Shown piece after piece: positions 9,410 through 17,071 of a DNA stretch of 64,000 nucleotides; the stretch's first letter is position 1, and each line of letters opens with the position of its first letter. Below the pieces are notes generated by a model. It searched no databases and was not told the origin of the DNA. It saw nothing but the letters and a program-made list of their open reading frames with translations. Both the position numbers and the translations under genes were made by a program. Origin of the DNA: Cloacibacterium sp046296655 (lineage in GTDB: Bacteria; Bacteroidota; Bacteroidia; Flavobacteriales; Weeksellaceae); NCBI GenBank assembly GCA_046296655.1, contig JBKBLE010000001.1, positions 62,001 through 126,000 of the forward strand. Direction: 5' to 3'.

Positions 9410-9718
9410 TTATTTTTTCTTTTTACTAAACATTTCCAGCATTCGGTCTGTTACTACAAAACCTCCTACCACATTAAGCGTTCCTAAAATCACTCCTAGA
9501 AAACCTAAAACTAATCCCAAATAATTGTCTGGTTCAGCTTTTCCCATTACAATAATTGCCCCAATAATCACTACTCCGTGAATCGCATTTGCGCCACTCA
9601 TTAGAGGAGTGTGTAGTACACTAGGTACATGACCTATCACTTCAATTCCTACAAAAATCATCAGAATTACAATGTAGATGATTTGTTGGTATTGAGAAAT
9701 CCACTCTATAATATTCAT
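9410..9718 (-). CDS. NAD(P) transhydrogenase subunit alpha, membrane part
   Basis: 102-residue protein equal to the C-terminal membrane region of E. coli PntA, here a separate gene (PntA2/PntAb type). Three hydrophobic helices are visible (about residues 10-28, 45-60 and 65-85), with SVLHTPLMSGANAIHG in the conserved loop between helices. It lies 12 bp downstream of the NAD-binding subunit gene and upstream of pntB, so the three are one transcription unit. The Lys-rich tail FSKKKK is cytoplasmic. Split alpha subunits are common outside Enterobacteria. Confidence 0.92.
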   Translation of the reverse strand: MNIIEWISQYQQIIYIVILMIFVGIEVIGHVPSVLHTPLMSGANAIHGVVIIGAIIVMGKAEPDNYLGLVLGFLGVILGTLNVVGGFVVTDRMLEMFSKKKK

Positions 9719-9730
9719 AAAAATTTTGTT

Positions 9731-10867
9731 TTAGTTATTCATTGAAGGAGAGAGGATAGATTTTACTCTATCGTTAATAATTTCGCCATTGTGTGTGATA
9801 CAAGCGCTTTTTACCAAATCGTCTTCCCAGTTGAGATTAAGGTTTGCATCTTTGTCAATGATGAGTTGTAAGAAATTCACAATATTTTTTCCGTACAATT
9901 TACTTGCGTCAGAAGGCATAGTAGATTGTAAAGAAGAATTTCCAATAATAGAAACACCGTTATAATTTACCGTTTCGTTATTTTTAGTAAATGGAGTATT
10001 TCCACCAGTAGAAGCAGCTAAATCTATAATTACAGAGCCGTTTCTCATAGAATTGAGCATTTCTTCGGTAATTAAAATCGGAGCTTTTTTTCCAGGAATT
10101 TGTGCTGTAGTGATGATAATGTCAGATTTTGCAACACTTTCAGCGATGCGTTGTTGTTGCTTTTGTTTGTATTCTTCGGTTTGTTCTACTGCATAACCAC
10201 CAGCTGTACTGGCATCTGCAGCGCCTTCTACTTCTACAAATTTAGCACCAAGACTCATTACTTCTTCTTTTACCGCAGGTCTTGTATCGAAAACTTCTAT
10301 TACAGCGCCTAATCTTTTTGCGGTAGCAATGGCTTGTAAACCAGCAACTCCAGCTCCTAAAATAAGCATTTTGGCGGGAGCAATACTTCCTGCAGCGGTC
10401 ATAAACATTGGAAAATACCTTCCGTAAGAATTGGCAGCGAGTAAAACAGCTTTGTAACCAGCAATATTGGCTTGAGAACTTAAGACGTCCATTGCTTGTG
10501 CTCTGGTTGTTCTAGGTAGCATATCTAGAGAAAAAGTAGTGATTTTTCTTTCAATAGATTTAATAACGTTTTCTCCGTTAGATAAAGGTTGATAAACACC
10601 TAAGAGAATTTTAGAATGAACTTTGGCAAAATCATCATTTTCAAGAGGATGAATAGACAATAAAATGTCTGCTTGTTCTAATACTTCGGCTCTAGATTTA
10701 ATTTCTGCGCCTACTTTTTCATATTCTTGGTTATTATTAAAGGATTTATCACCTGCACCAGATTCTACTATGAGTTTATTTCCTTTTTTAATGAGTGCTG
10801 CTGCAGATTCTGCAAGTAAAGAAACTCTTGTTTCGAAAGAAGGTTCTTTTAATACACCTATAATCAT
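9731..10867 (-). CDS. pntA: NAD(P) transhydrogenase subunit alpha, NAD(H)-binding part
   Basis: Soluble NAD(H)-binding domain I of transhydrogenase, related to alanine dehydrogenase. 378 residues from the ATG at 10867 (MIIGVLKE), which matches the usual family start; an ATG 24 bp upstream would add eight Lys/Ile-rich residues. Features: ETRVSL in the N-terminal fold, the Rossmann loop GAGVAGLQAIATA, and the VEQTEEYKQKQQ segment of the mobile region. First gene of the pntA-small subunit-pntB operon, divergent from menB across 212 bp. Confidence 0.93.
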   Translation of the reverse strand: MIIGVLKEPSFETRVSLLAESAAALIKKGNKLIVESGAGDKSFNNNQEYEKVGAEIKSRAEVLEQADILLSIHPLENDDFAKVHSKILLGVYQPLSNGENVIKSIERKITTFSLDMLPRTTRAQAMDVLSSQANIAGYKAVLLAANSYGRYFPMFMTAAGSIAPAKMLILGAGVAGLQAIATAKRLGAVIEVFDTRPAVKEEVMSLGAKFVEVEGAADASTAGGYAVEQTEEYKQKQQQRIAESVAKSDIIITTAQIPGKKAPILITEEMLNSMRNGSVIIDLAASTGGNTPFTKNNETVNYNGVSIIGNSSLQSTMPSDASKLYGKNIVNFLQLIIDKDANLNLNWEDDLVKSACITHNGEIINDRVKSILSPSMNN

Positions 10868-11079
10868 TTTATTAATTTTAAATATCTTCAAATATAAACC
10901 TGTTTTTTGACAATCAGAAAATGATTTATTTCATGTACAAGTTATTATTGTGAATGAATGATATTAAAAATTATTAAATTCATAATCATTATGTAATATA
11001 TATCACATTAATATTTCTAAATTTTTATTCTGCACCTTTTTTTCAAAAATAGTATCTTTACCAGCAAATTTTTTGAAAT

Positions 11080-11919
11080 ATGAATATAGATTGGAAAACG
11101 GCTAAAGAATACGAAGATATCACGTACAAAAAGTGCAATGGAGTAGCGAGAATTGCTATCAACAGACCAGAAGTTAGAAATGCTTTTCGTCCTAAAACCA
11201 CTTCAGAATTGTATGATGCTTTTTATGATGCTTATGAAGATTCTAGCATTGGTGTGGTTTTATTAACAGGTGAAGGTCCAAGTCCTAAAGATGGCGGTCA
11301 CGCTTTCTGTAGTGGTGGCGACCAGAAAACTCGTGGTCATCAAGGTTATGTAGGTGATGATGGAAGACATCGTCTCAATATTTTAGAAGTTCAAAGATTG
11401 ATTCGTTTCATGCCAAAAGTAGTGATTGCCGTGGTAAACGGTTGGGCAGTTGGTGGTGGTCACTCACTACATGTGGTTTGTGATTTGACTTTGGCAAGTG
11501 AAGAACATGCAATTTTCAAACAAACCGATGCAGATGTTACCAGCTTCGATGGTGGTTACGGTTCGGCATATTTAGCAAAAATGGTAGGTCAGAAAAAAGC
11601 CAGAGAAATTTTCTTTTTAGGAAGAAATTATTCTGCGAAAGAAGCGGAAGATATGGGAATGGTAAATGCGGTAATTCCTCACGCTGAGTTAGAAGAAACT
11701 TCTTATCAATGGGCGCAAGAAATCTTAGCAAAATCGCCAACTTCTATCAGAATGCTGAAATTTGCGATGAATTTAACAGATGACGGAATGGTTGGCCAAC
11801 AAATTTTCGCGGGTGAAGCAACCAGGTTAGCTTATATGACTGAAGAAGCCAAAGAAGGCAGAAACGCATTTTTAGAAAAACGTAAACCAGATTTCGGCGA
11901 TAATCAGTGGATTTCATAA
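11080..11919 (+). CDS. menB: 1,4-dihydroxy-2-naphthoyl-CoA synthase
   Basis: Crotonase-fold enzyme that closes the second ring of the menaquinone nucleus from o-succinylbenzoyl-CoA. 279 residues. HAFCSGGDQK and GWAVGGGHSLH are the oxyanion-hole and CoA-binding segments; QTDADVTSFDGGYG holds active-site residues, and the C-terminal FGDNQWIS is typical. The Asp after QT (QTD, versus QTG in E. coli) matches the class that carries its own carboxylate and does not need bicarbonate, as in Mycobacterium. menA follows after 83 bp, forming a menaquinone pair; other men genes are outside the window. Confidence 0.96.
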   Translation: MNIDWKTAKEYEDITYKKCNGVARIAINRPEVRNAFRPKTTSELYDAFYDAYEDSSIGVVLLTGEGPSPKDGGHAFCSGGDQKTRGHQGYVGDDGRHRLNILEVQRLIRFMPKVVIAVVNGWAVGGGHSLHVVCDLTLASEEHAIFKQTDADVTSFDGGYGSAYLAKMVGQKKAREIFFLGRNYSAKEAEDMGMVNAVIPHAELEETSYQWAQEILAKSPTSIRMLKFAMNLTDDGMVGQQIFAGEATRLAYMTEEAKEGRNAFLEKRKPDFGDNQWIS

Positions 11920-11922
11920 TTT

Positions 11923-11999
11923 GGTTGACGGTTGTTAGTTGATAGTTGTCAGTTTTCTGAAATTATTTGCTAACAACCAACAACCAACAACTAACAACT
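11923..11999 (+). repeat. Inverted word repeat between menB and menA
   Basis: Starts with GTTGACG/GTTGTTAGTTG/ATAGTTG words (11924-11948) and ends with CAACCAACAACCAACAACTAACAAC right before the menA ATG. GTTGTTAGTTG (11931-11941) is an exact reverse complement of CAACTAACAAC (11988-11998). It could fold into a hairpin in the leader of menA. Confidence 0.7.
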
Positions 12000-12002
12000 A
12001 AA

Positions 12003-12932
12003 ATGATTGATTGGATAAAAGCAGCTCGTCTGCGAACTTTACCGCTTTCTATGAGCGGAATTATTATGGGTTCTTTCATTGCAAGATGGAAACTCCTAGA
12101 ACAAGGAAAAACTTGGGATTGGACTATTTTTGCTTTGGCACTTTTGGTGACTTTGCTTTATCAAGTTTTGTCAAATTTTGCCAATGATTATGGTGATGGC
12201 GTAAAAGGAACCGACCAAAATAGAATAGGAGAGGCAGAACAACGTGCGGTAGCTTCTGGTAAAATTTCTGCAAAGCAAATGCGAAACGCTATGTTTTTGT
12301 TTGCCATTTTATCATTGGTGGCTACTTTAGTTTTGTTGTACAAGGCATTTTTCCCTGATTTTATTAATGAATTTTACACTTTTATAGGACTAGGAGTTGC
12401 GTGTATTTTGGCGGCAATTGGTTATACTGTTGGTAAAAAACCTTATGGTTATCTTGGTTTAGGAGATCTAATGGTTTTTATTTTTTTTGGTTTGGTTTCT
12501 GTGTGCGGAAGCTATTTTCTGTTTACTAAAACTTTTGATTGGGATATGCTTTTACCAGCGTCTGCAATAGGTTTGTTGAGTGCAGCAGTTCTGAATCTCA
12601 ATAATATGAGAGATATTGAAAACGATGAAAAATCTGGCAAAAAAACGCTGGCATTAAGATTAGGTTTCAAAAATGCTATGATTTATGAAATGGTGATTCT
12701 AATGCTTCCACCGATTTTGGTTTTGATTTATATGTTTCTTGAAGGTTTAGAAGAACAAGGAAAATATTACGCTTTTATTTTCTTCATTACCGTATTTCCT
12801 TTGACTGCTTTGCGCAGAAAAATGATGGAAGTAAAAGAACCGAAAGAATTAGACCCATTCTTAAAACAAGTGGGAATCATTACTTTATTGATGAGTGTTT
12901 TGGTAGCTTTTGGATTGAATTATTTTAGATAA
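12003..12932 (+). CDS. menA: 1,4-dihydroxy-2-naphthoate polyprenyltransferase
   Basis: UbiA-superfamily membrane prenyltransferase that attaches the polyprenyl tail to DHNA in menaquinone synthesis. 309 residues from the ATG at 12003 (MIDWIKAARL); the in-frame TTG at 11967 lies inside the word repeat and is rejected. First Asp-rich motif NDYGDGVKGTD at about 61-71, second RDIENDEKSGKKTLA near 203; about eight or nine transmembrane helices. It lies 83 bp after menB. The next gene starts 6 bp after its stop, so it is probably cotranscribed. Confidence 0.95.
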   Translation: MIDWIKAARLRTLPLSMSGIIMGSFIARWKLLEQGKTWDWTIFALALLVTLLYQVLSNFANDYGDGVKGTDQNRIGEAEQRAVASGKISAKQMRNAMFLFAILSLVATLVLLYKAFFPDFINEFYTFIGLGVACILAAIGYTVGKKPYGYLGLGDLMVFIFFGLVSVCGSYFLFTKTFDWDMLLPASAIGLLSAAVLNLNNMRDIENDEKSGKKTLALRLGFKNAMIYEMVILMLPPILVLIYMFLEGLEEQGKYYAFIFFITVFPLTALRRKMMEVKEPKELDPFLKQVGIITLLMSVLVAFGLNYFR

Positions 12933-12938
12933 AAAATC

Positions 12939-13619
12939 ATGAAAATAAAATTCCTCGGACAAAACTGTTTTTTGTTCACTTATAATGGTAAAAACATCCT
13001 TTCTGACCCTTTTTATAATTTTCAGAAAGAGCAAACAGGATTTGATATTTCTGCGCAAAAGATTGATTATGTGCTCATTACTCACGCTCATGGCGATCAT
13101 ATTGCAGATGTAAGAGAAGTATTGCAACATCACCCTGATGCTACGGTAATTGGTCAACCAGAAATTTGTGGTTATTTTAATCATCCGAATTCTATTGACA
13201 TTAATTACGGAGGTTCTGCTAAGTTGGATGACCTAAAAATTTCTATGGTTCCTGCACATCATACATCAAGTTTCCCAGATGGAACTTACGGCGGTCAACC
13301 TTGCGGTTATATGTTTAGATTCCAAGGTAAAAACTTATATTTTGCAGGAGATACAGGTGTAATGGCAGATATGGAGTTGTTTCCAAGGCTTTTTGGGGAA
13401 ATTACAGCAGCTATTCTTCCGATTGGTTCACATTATACTATGTGTGCAAGAAAAGCGAGTTTTGCAGCAGCAGAATTATTGAAAACCAAAAGAGTGATTG
13501 GTTGTCATTTTGATACTTTCGAGCCGATAAAAATAAATCACGATTCGGCGAAACAATTGTTTGCAGAAAGAAATATTGAGTTTTCGATTCCAGAATTGGG
13601 AGAAGAATTTGAAGTATAA
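12939..13619 (+). CDS. Metal-dependent hydrolase, MBL fold (UPF0173 family)
   Basis: 226-residue metallo-beta-lactamase-fold protein. THAHGDH at residues 48-54 is the HxHxDH zinc motif; HHTSS, FAGDTG and GCHFDTF hold further candidate ligands. It closely follows menA (6-bp gap), so it shares the transcript. UPF0173 proteins are widespread hydrolases whose natural substrate is not settled; nothing here ties it to menaquinone beyond position. No signal peptide. Family confident, function open. Confidence 0.88.
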   Translation: MKIKFLGQNCFLFTYNGKNILSDPFYNFQKEQTGFDISAQKIDYVLITHAHGDHIADVREVLQHHPDATVIGQPEICGYFNHPNSIDINYGGSAKLDDLKISMVPAHHTSSFPDGTYGGQPCGYMFRFQGKNLYFAGDTGVMADMELFPRLFGEITAAILPIGSHYTMCARKASFAAAELLKTKRVIGCHFDTFEPIKINHDSAKQLFAERNIEFSIPELGEEFEV

Positions 13620-13649
13620 TTTTCTGAAAAATTTCAAAAAAAGACATAA

Positions 13650-13748
13650 AAAAATGGCAAGCTACCTAAATCACACCGCTACGACCGATTACCTTTGCTG
13701 CGTTCCCACCCTGGAGGATTCTCAGGAGCTGGTTGTTTAGGACTTGCC
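13650..13748 (-). ncRNA. ffs: Signal recognition particle RNA (bacterial 4.5S type)
   Basis: RNA scaffold of the SRP, binding Ffh for cotranslational membrane targeting. On the minus strand the closing stem pairs GGCAAG and CCTAAA at the 5' side with TTTAGG and CTTGCC at the 3' side. The distal part contains CCTCCAGGGTGGGAACGCAG, followed by GCAAAGGTA, the Ffh-binding asymmetric loop as found in Bacteroidota. A run of T follows the stem as terminator. Ends are approximate; about 95 nt. It lies between two + strand genes. Confidence 0.93.
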
Positions 13749-13752
13749 GGTG

Positions 13753-13782
13753 CAAAAATACTGAATTAATTTAAAATTCAAA
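13753..13782 (-). promoter_or_regulatory. Promoter of SRP RNA
   Basis: On the minus strand TTTG (13779-13782), 18 nt, then TATTTTTG (13753-13760), matching the Bacteroidota TTTG/TAnnTTTG promoter. It ends five bases before the first paired base of the SRP RNA stem, so promoter and predicted 5' end agree. Confidence 0.7.
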
Positions 13783-13822
13783 ATCTAATCTCGTATTTTC
13801 GAGAAAAATTTTTAAAAATAAA

Positions 13823-14401
13823 ATGAGTAAAAACGTTTATACATTTGGTTTTCTGATATTTATCGCGACCATGTTAGTGTTCTTTGGAGTGTATTTTTTT
13901 GGTTATAATACCAATTATTTTAATACAAGTATGCTTCTTAATGCATTTTTAATGCCTGCACTTTATACTTTAGGTGCTTATTTTTCGGTTACGACTTACA
14001 AAAAAGAAGTAAAAGAGATAGGATTTAGAGATGCTTTTGGTAGAGCTTTTAAACCGATGTTTATTGGTGGTTTTCTTTCCATGTTTAGCATTTTTGCCTT
14101 TCTGAATTATGTAGATACAGATGCTAAAGATTTACTAAATCACCAATATGTAGAGCGTCAAAAAACAGAGCTTGACAATGAGTACAACAAAGCAAAACAG
14201 ATTTTAGCCAAAAAAGAAGACAAAGAAGAATTGGAGAAAAAATATCAAGAAAGATTGCAGAGTTTTGCGCCAGAATTGGTAAAAGATAAAGATATGTTTA
14301 CCTTCAGAAACTTCACGTATTTTTTCGCTGCAGTTTTGGTATTTTATACTATTCTTTCTACATTCTTCGGAACTTTCTTTAGAAATAAAACTTTAGAATA
14401 A
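13823..14401 (+). CDS. DUF4199-family membrane protein
   Basis: 192-residue membrane protein that fits the DUF4199 family common in Bacteroidota. Four hydrophobic segments (about 8-27, 40-58, 77-95 and 160-182). A charged, coiled-coil-like Lys/Glu-rich stretch (about 112-150) sits between helices 3 and 4 and should lie outside the membrane. No catalytic motif. Its stop codon overlaps the ATG of the next gene by one base (TAATG), so translation is coupled to the following membrane gene and then the glycosyltransferase. Function unknown. Confidence 0.8.
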   Translation: MSKNVYTFGFLIFIATMLVFFGVYFFGYNTNYFNTSMLLNAFLMPALYTLGAYFSVTTYKKEVKEIGFRDAFGRAFKPMFIGGFLSMFSIFAFLNYVDTDAKDLLNHQYVERQKTELDNEYNKAKQILAKKEDKEELEKKYQERLQSFAPELVKDKDMFTFRNFTYFFAAVLVFYTILSTFFGTFFRNKTLE

Positions 14402-14946
14402 TGAGCTTAAAAACTACTTTTTCCAGAAATTTGACGGGCAAAAAAGTTCTTACTTTTTTTGTGTTGTCAAGTGTGGTTTATTTTGCCATGATTTTTTTTA
14501 CGATTCCAAAATTGACTGATTTTGCGAATGGTTTACAGATTTTTGACATGAAACCCAATGGTTACAGTTTTGCATATGCCAAAGAACTTTTAGGAAATCT
14601 AGGGAAGAGTGGCAGAAATTTTTATCTGTTTCGTCAGTTGCCATTAGATTTCGTATATCCTCTCTTGTTTATGATGAGTAACATTCTGATTTTGAGTTTC
14701 TTTCTTAAGAAAATTGGCAAATTAGAATCTTGGTTTCTTTTGGTTTTATTTCCTGTAATTGCTGGATTTTTCGATTATTTAGAGAATTTCGGTCTTATTT
14801 ATTTACTCACTTCTTATCCTAAAATCTCAGAAATAGGCGTGAGAATAATCAGCACATTTACTGTAATAAAAAGTCTATTTACAAGCTTATATTTTGTAAT
14901 TTTGCTGTTCGTTTTAGCGATATTAATTTTCAAAAAAATAAAATAA
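14401..14946 (+). CDS. Unknown four-helix membrane protein
   Basis: 181 residues with four hydrophobic segments (about 18-36, 80-102, 112-134 and 155-177) and a periplasmic-size loop between the first two (about 37-79). I do not recognise the family. It starts on the stop codon of the DUF4199 gene and ends 6 bp before the glycosyltransferase, so all three form one operon. A role alongside the glycosyltransferase in envelope glycolipid handling is guessed from position only. Confidence 0.75.
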   Translation: MSLKTTFSRNLTGKKVLTFFVLSSVVYFAMIFFTIPKLTDFANGLQIFDMKPNGYSFAYAKELLGNLGKSGRNFYLFRQLPLDFVYPLLFMMSNILILSFFLKKIGKLESWFLLVLFPVIAGFFDYLENFGLIYLLTSYPKISEIGVRIISTFTVIKSLFTSLYFVILLFVLAILIFKKIK

Positions 14947-14952
14947 TTTTTA

Positions 14953-15906
14953 ATGAATTTATCCGTTGTAGTTCCTTTATTAAACGAAGAAGAATCTTTG
15001 CACGAGCTTTATGCAAGAATTGATAAAGTGTGTCAAGAAAACCAATTGTCTTACGAAATTTGGTTCGTAGATGATGGAAGTACAGATTCTTCTTGGCAAA
15101 TTATAGAAAATTTATCCAAAGAAAATCATCATGTTCACGGTATTAAATTTTCTAGAAATTATGGGAAATCTCAAGCGTTACATGCCGCTTTTGAGAAAGT
15201 TCAAGGCGATGTAGTGATTACAATGGATGCAGATTTGCAAGATTTTCCAGAAGAAATTCCTGAATTATACAGTAAAATTGTAGACGAAAAATACGACTTG
15301 GTTTCTGGTTGGAAGAAAAAACGTTTTGACAATGTGATGACCAAAAATCTTCCGTCAAAATTGTTCAATTTTGCGGCAAGAAATCTCTCTGGAGTAGAAT
15401 TACACGATTTTAACTGTGGTCTGAAAGCATACAGAAAACAAGTGGTAAAATCGGTAGATGTTTACGGAGATTTACACCGATGGATTCCTGTTTTGGCAGC
15501 CAATGCAGGTTTCAAGAGAATTACCGAAAAACCAGTGCAACATCAAGCCAGACCTTACGGAACTTCTAAATTCGGGACAGAAAGATTTATTCGTGGTTTT
15601 CTGGATTTAATTACGCTTTGGTTCGTAAGCAAATTCGGAGGAAGACCGATGCACTTTTTCGGAGCGGTAGGAACTTTAATGTTTATTTTCGGGTTTTTCT
15701 CAGCATTTTGGTTGGGCGCAACCAAATTGGTAGATGTGTATTATTATCACGTTTATGGAAATTTAATCGCCGAAAATCCTTGGTTTTACATTGCATTAAC
15801 CATGATGATTATGGGAACATTACTGTTTGTAGCAGGGTTTTTAGGAGAACTCATTATCAGACAAAGTAGAGGTCATAAGAATTACCATGTGGAGAAAGTG
15901 ATTTAG
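14953..15906 (+). CDS. Family 2 glycosyltransferase, DPM/GtrB-like
   Basis: Inverting GT2 enzyme of the polyprenyl-phosphate sugar synthase type (dolichol-P-mannose synthase/GtrB/ArnC relatives). 317 residues. VVPLLNEE at the N-terminus; DDGS at 40-43; DAD at 91-93 binding the sugar nucleotide; NCGLKAYR; then two C-terminal transmembrane helices (about 233-258 and 276-300). By family it would load a sugar on polyprenyl phosphate at the cytoplasmic face, which could feed GT-C transferases such as those at 30979-36081. Third gene of the operon from 13823. Sugar specificity unknown. Confidence 0.88.
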   Translation: MNLSVVVPLLNEEESLHELYARIDKVCQENQLSYEIWFVDDGSTDSSWQIIENLSKENHHVHGIKFSRNYGKSQALHAAFEKVQGDVVITMDADLQDFPEEIPELYSKIVDEKYDLVSGWKKKRFDNVMTKNLPSKLFNFAARNLSGVELHDFNCGLKAYRKQVVKSVDVYGDLHRWIPVLAANAGFKRITEKPVQHQARPYGTSKFGTERFIRGFLDLITLWFVSKFGGRPMHFFGAVGTLMFIFGFFSAFWLGATKLVDVYYYHVYGNLIAENPWFYIALTMMIMGTLLFVAGFLGELIIRQSRGHKNYHVEKVI

Positions 15907-15962
15907 TTGGGAATAATAAATAATGATTGAAATATTAAATTAAATATATTAGCATAAGCAAA

Positions 15963-16218
15963 GCCACGAAGTGGCGATAATCAAAAGCATAGGGTAAAAC
16001 AAAGTGAAGCCCTATGAAAAATAAAAGAGTGAAAGAAAGGTGCGAAGCACCGAAATCAAAAAAATAAGAAATAATCATTCCGTAGGAACGCAATGTGTTT
16101 AAAAAAAATAACACACAAAAACAGAGTTCCGTAGGAACGACAGATATTATAACGTTGGAATTTATTCCAAAAAAATGAAAAAATGAAAAATAAAATCATT
16201 CCGTAGAAACGCAATGTT
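15963..16218. repeat. Hairpin and CCGTAGGAA repeat cluster
   Basis: The 317-bp gap after the glycosyltransferase holds no gene but is packed with short palindromes. GCCAC-GAA-GTGGC is at 15963-15975, CATAGGG/CCCTATG at 15988-16016 and GGTGC-GAA-GCACC at 16039-16051. Three copies of a CCGTAGGAACG word follow at 16075-16096, 16124-16143 and 16196-16218 (the last with one change). Two hairpins share a GAA loop. The CCGTAGGAA word recurs as a full palindrome at 22502-22567. Confidence 0.7.
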
Positions 16219-16223
16219 AAAAA

Positions 16224-16937
16224 ATGAAAAATATCACAAAACTTTTCCTTTACCTAAACTTTTGCCTTACTCTTTTGGCTTGCTCTAAAATTTCTCCAAA
16301 AGGGGAAATAGAGGTGAAAGACGTAACGGTAGAAAATTTCACTAAATTGAATCTTAAAGGAGATTTCAAAGTGTTTTTTGCGAAAGGTAATCAGAATTTG
16401 GTAAGCGTAGAAACGTATCCTAATGTTTACAAAAATCTAGATATAGAAGTAGAAAACGGAATTTTAACCATCGAAGAAAATCGAAAAACAGACCAAGTAG
16501 ATTTTTACAATATCACTATTTTCGGTAAAAACGATTTAAATGAGGTTTCACTTTCTGACAAAGTAGAAATGAATGTTTCTGGACAAGTAAAAACACCAGA
16601 ATTTTTACTCCATCTAAAAGGAAATTCTAAATTTATGGGAGCGGTAATTGCTCCGAAAAGCAAAATAGAAATGGCAGAGAAATCTAATGCCAATATTCTA
16701 GGAGAAACTAAAAACTTGAATTTAAAATTAGCAGATTCTGCAAGTATAATGGCGCCGTATTTTTATGTAGAAAATTTAGAAATTCTTAGTAAAAATGGAG
16801 CTTCTGCAGGATTAAATATAGACCAAGAAATGAAAGGAACGCTAGAAAATACTTCAAAACTCATTTTCTACGGAGAACCGCTCAATAAATTGACAAGAAA
16901 AGACATAGCTTCTGTAGAAAACAGAAAATTGAAATAA
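16224..16937 (+). CDS. Lipoprotein with GIN (DUF2807) domain
   Basis: 237 residues. Signal peptide with lipobox LLAC, lipidated Cys20. The rest fits the DUF2807/GIN putative auto-transporter adhesin head domain: right-handed beta-helix-like strands with repeated Asn/Ser/Leu turns, for example NLKLADSASI and LEILSKNGASA. Probably anchored in the outer or inner membrane facing the periplasm or surface. Single gene between two repeat-rich gaps. The molecular role of this family is not established; adhesion is only suggested by the domain name. Confidence 0.82.
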   Translation: MKNITKLFLYLNFCLTLLACSKISPKGEIEVKDVTVENFTKLNLKGDFKVFFAKGNQNLVSVETYPNVYKNLDIEVENGILTIEENRKTDQVDFYNITIFGKNDLNEVSLSDKVEMNVSGQVKTPEFLLHLKGNSKFMGAVIAPKSKIEMAEKSNANILGETKNLNLKLADSASIMAPYFYVENLEILSKNGASAGLNIDQEMKGTLENTSKLIFYGEPLNKLTRKDIASVENRKLK

Positions 16938-16951
16938 GCATAAGCGTTTTA

Positions 16952-17029
16952 TCATTCTGAGCGAAACAAAGTGTAGCGAAGAATCTATTTTAAGAGATTC
17001 TTCATTCCGTTTCACTACATTCAGAGTGA
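16952..17029. repeat. Palindromic dispersed repeat (TCATTCTGAGCG type)
   Basis: Imperfect inverted repeat. The left arm starts TCATTCTGAGCGAAAC and ends GCGAAGAATCT; the right arm starts AGATTCTTCATTCCG and ends CTACATTCAGAGTGA. Arms are about 35 bp with a loop of roughly 8 bp. Repeats of this style recur through many Bacteroidota genomes. It lies between the GIN lipoprotein and the phosphohexomutase. Confidence 0.7.
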
Positions 17030-17071
17030 CAGAACATTTAAAAAAAACAAAAAAACAAAAAATTTAAATAT

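Noticed and set aside
15963..16218. CRISPR-like array
   Set aside because: The repeated words are short, differ in spacing and orientation, are not separated by uniform spacers, and no cas gene is present.
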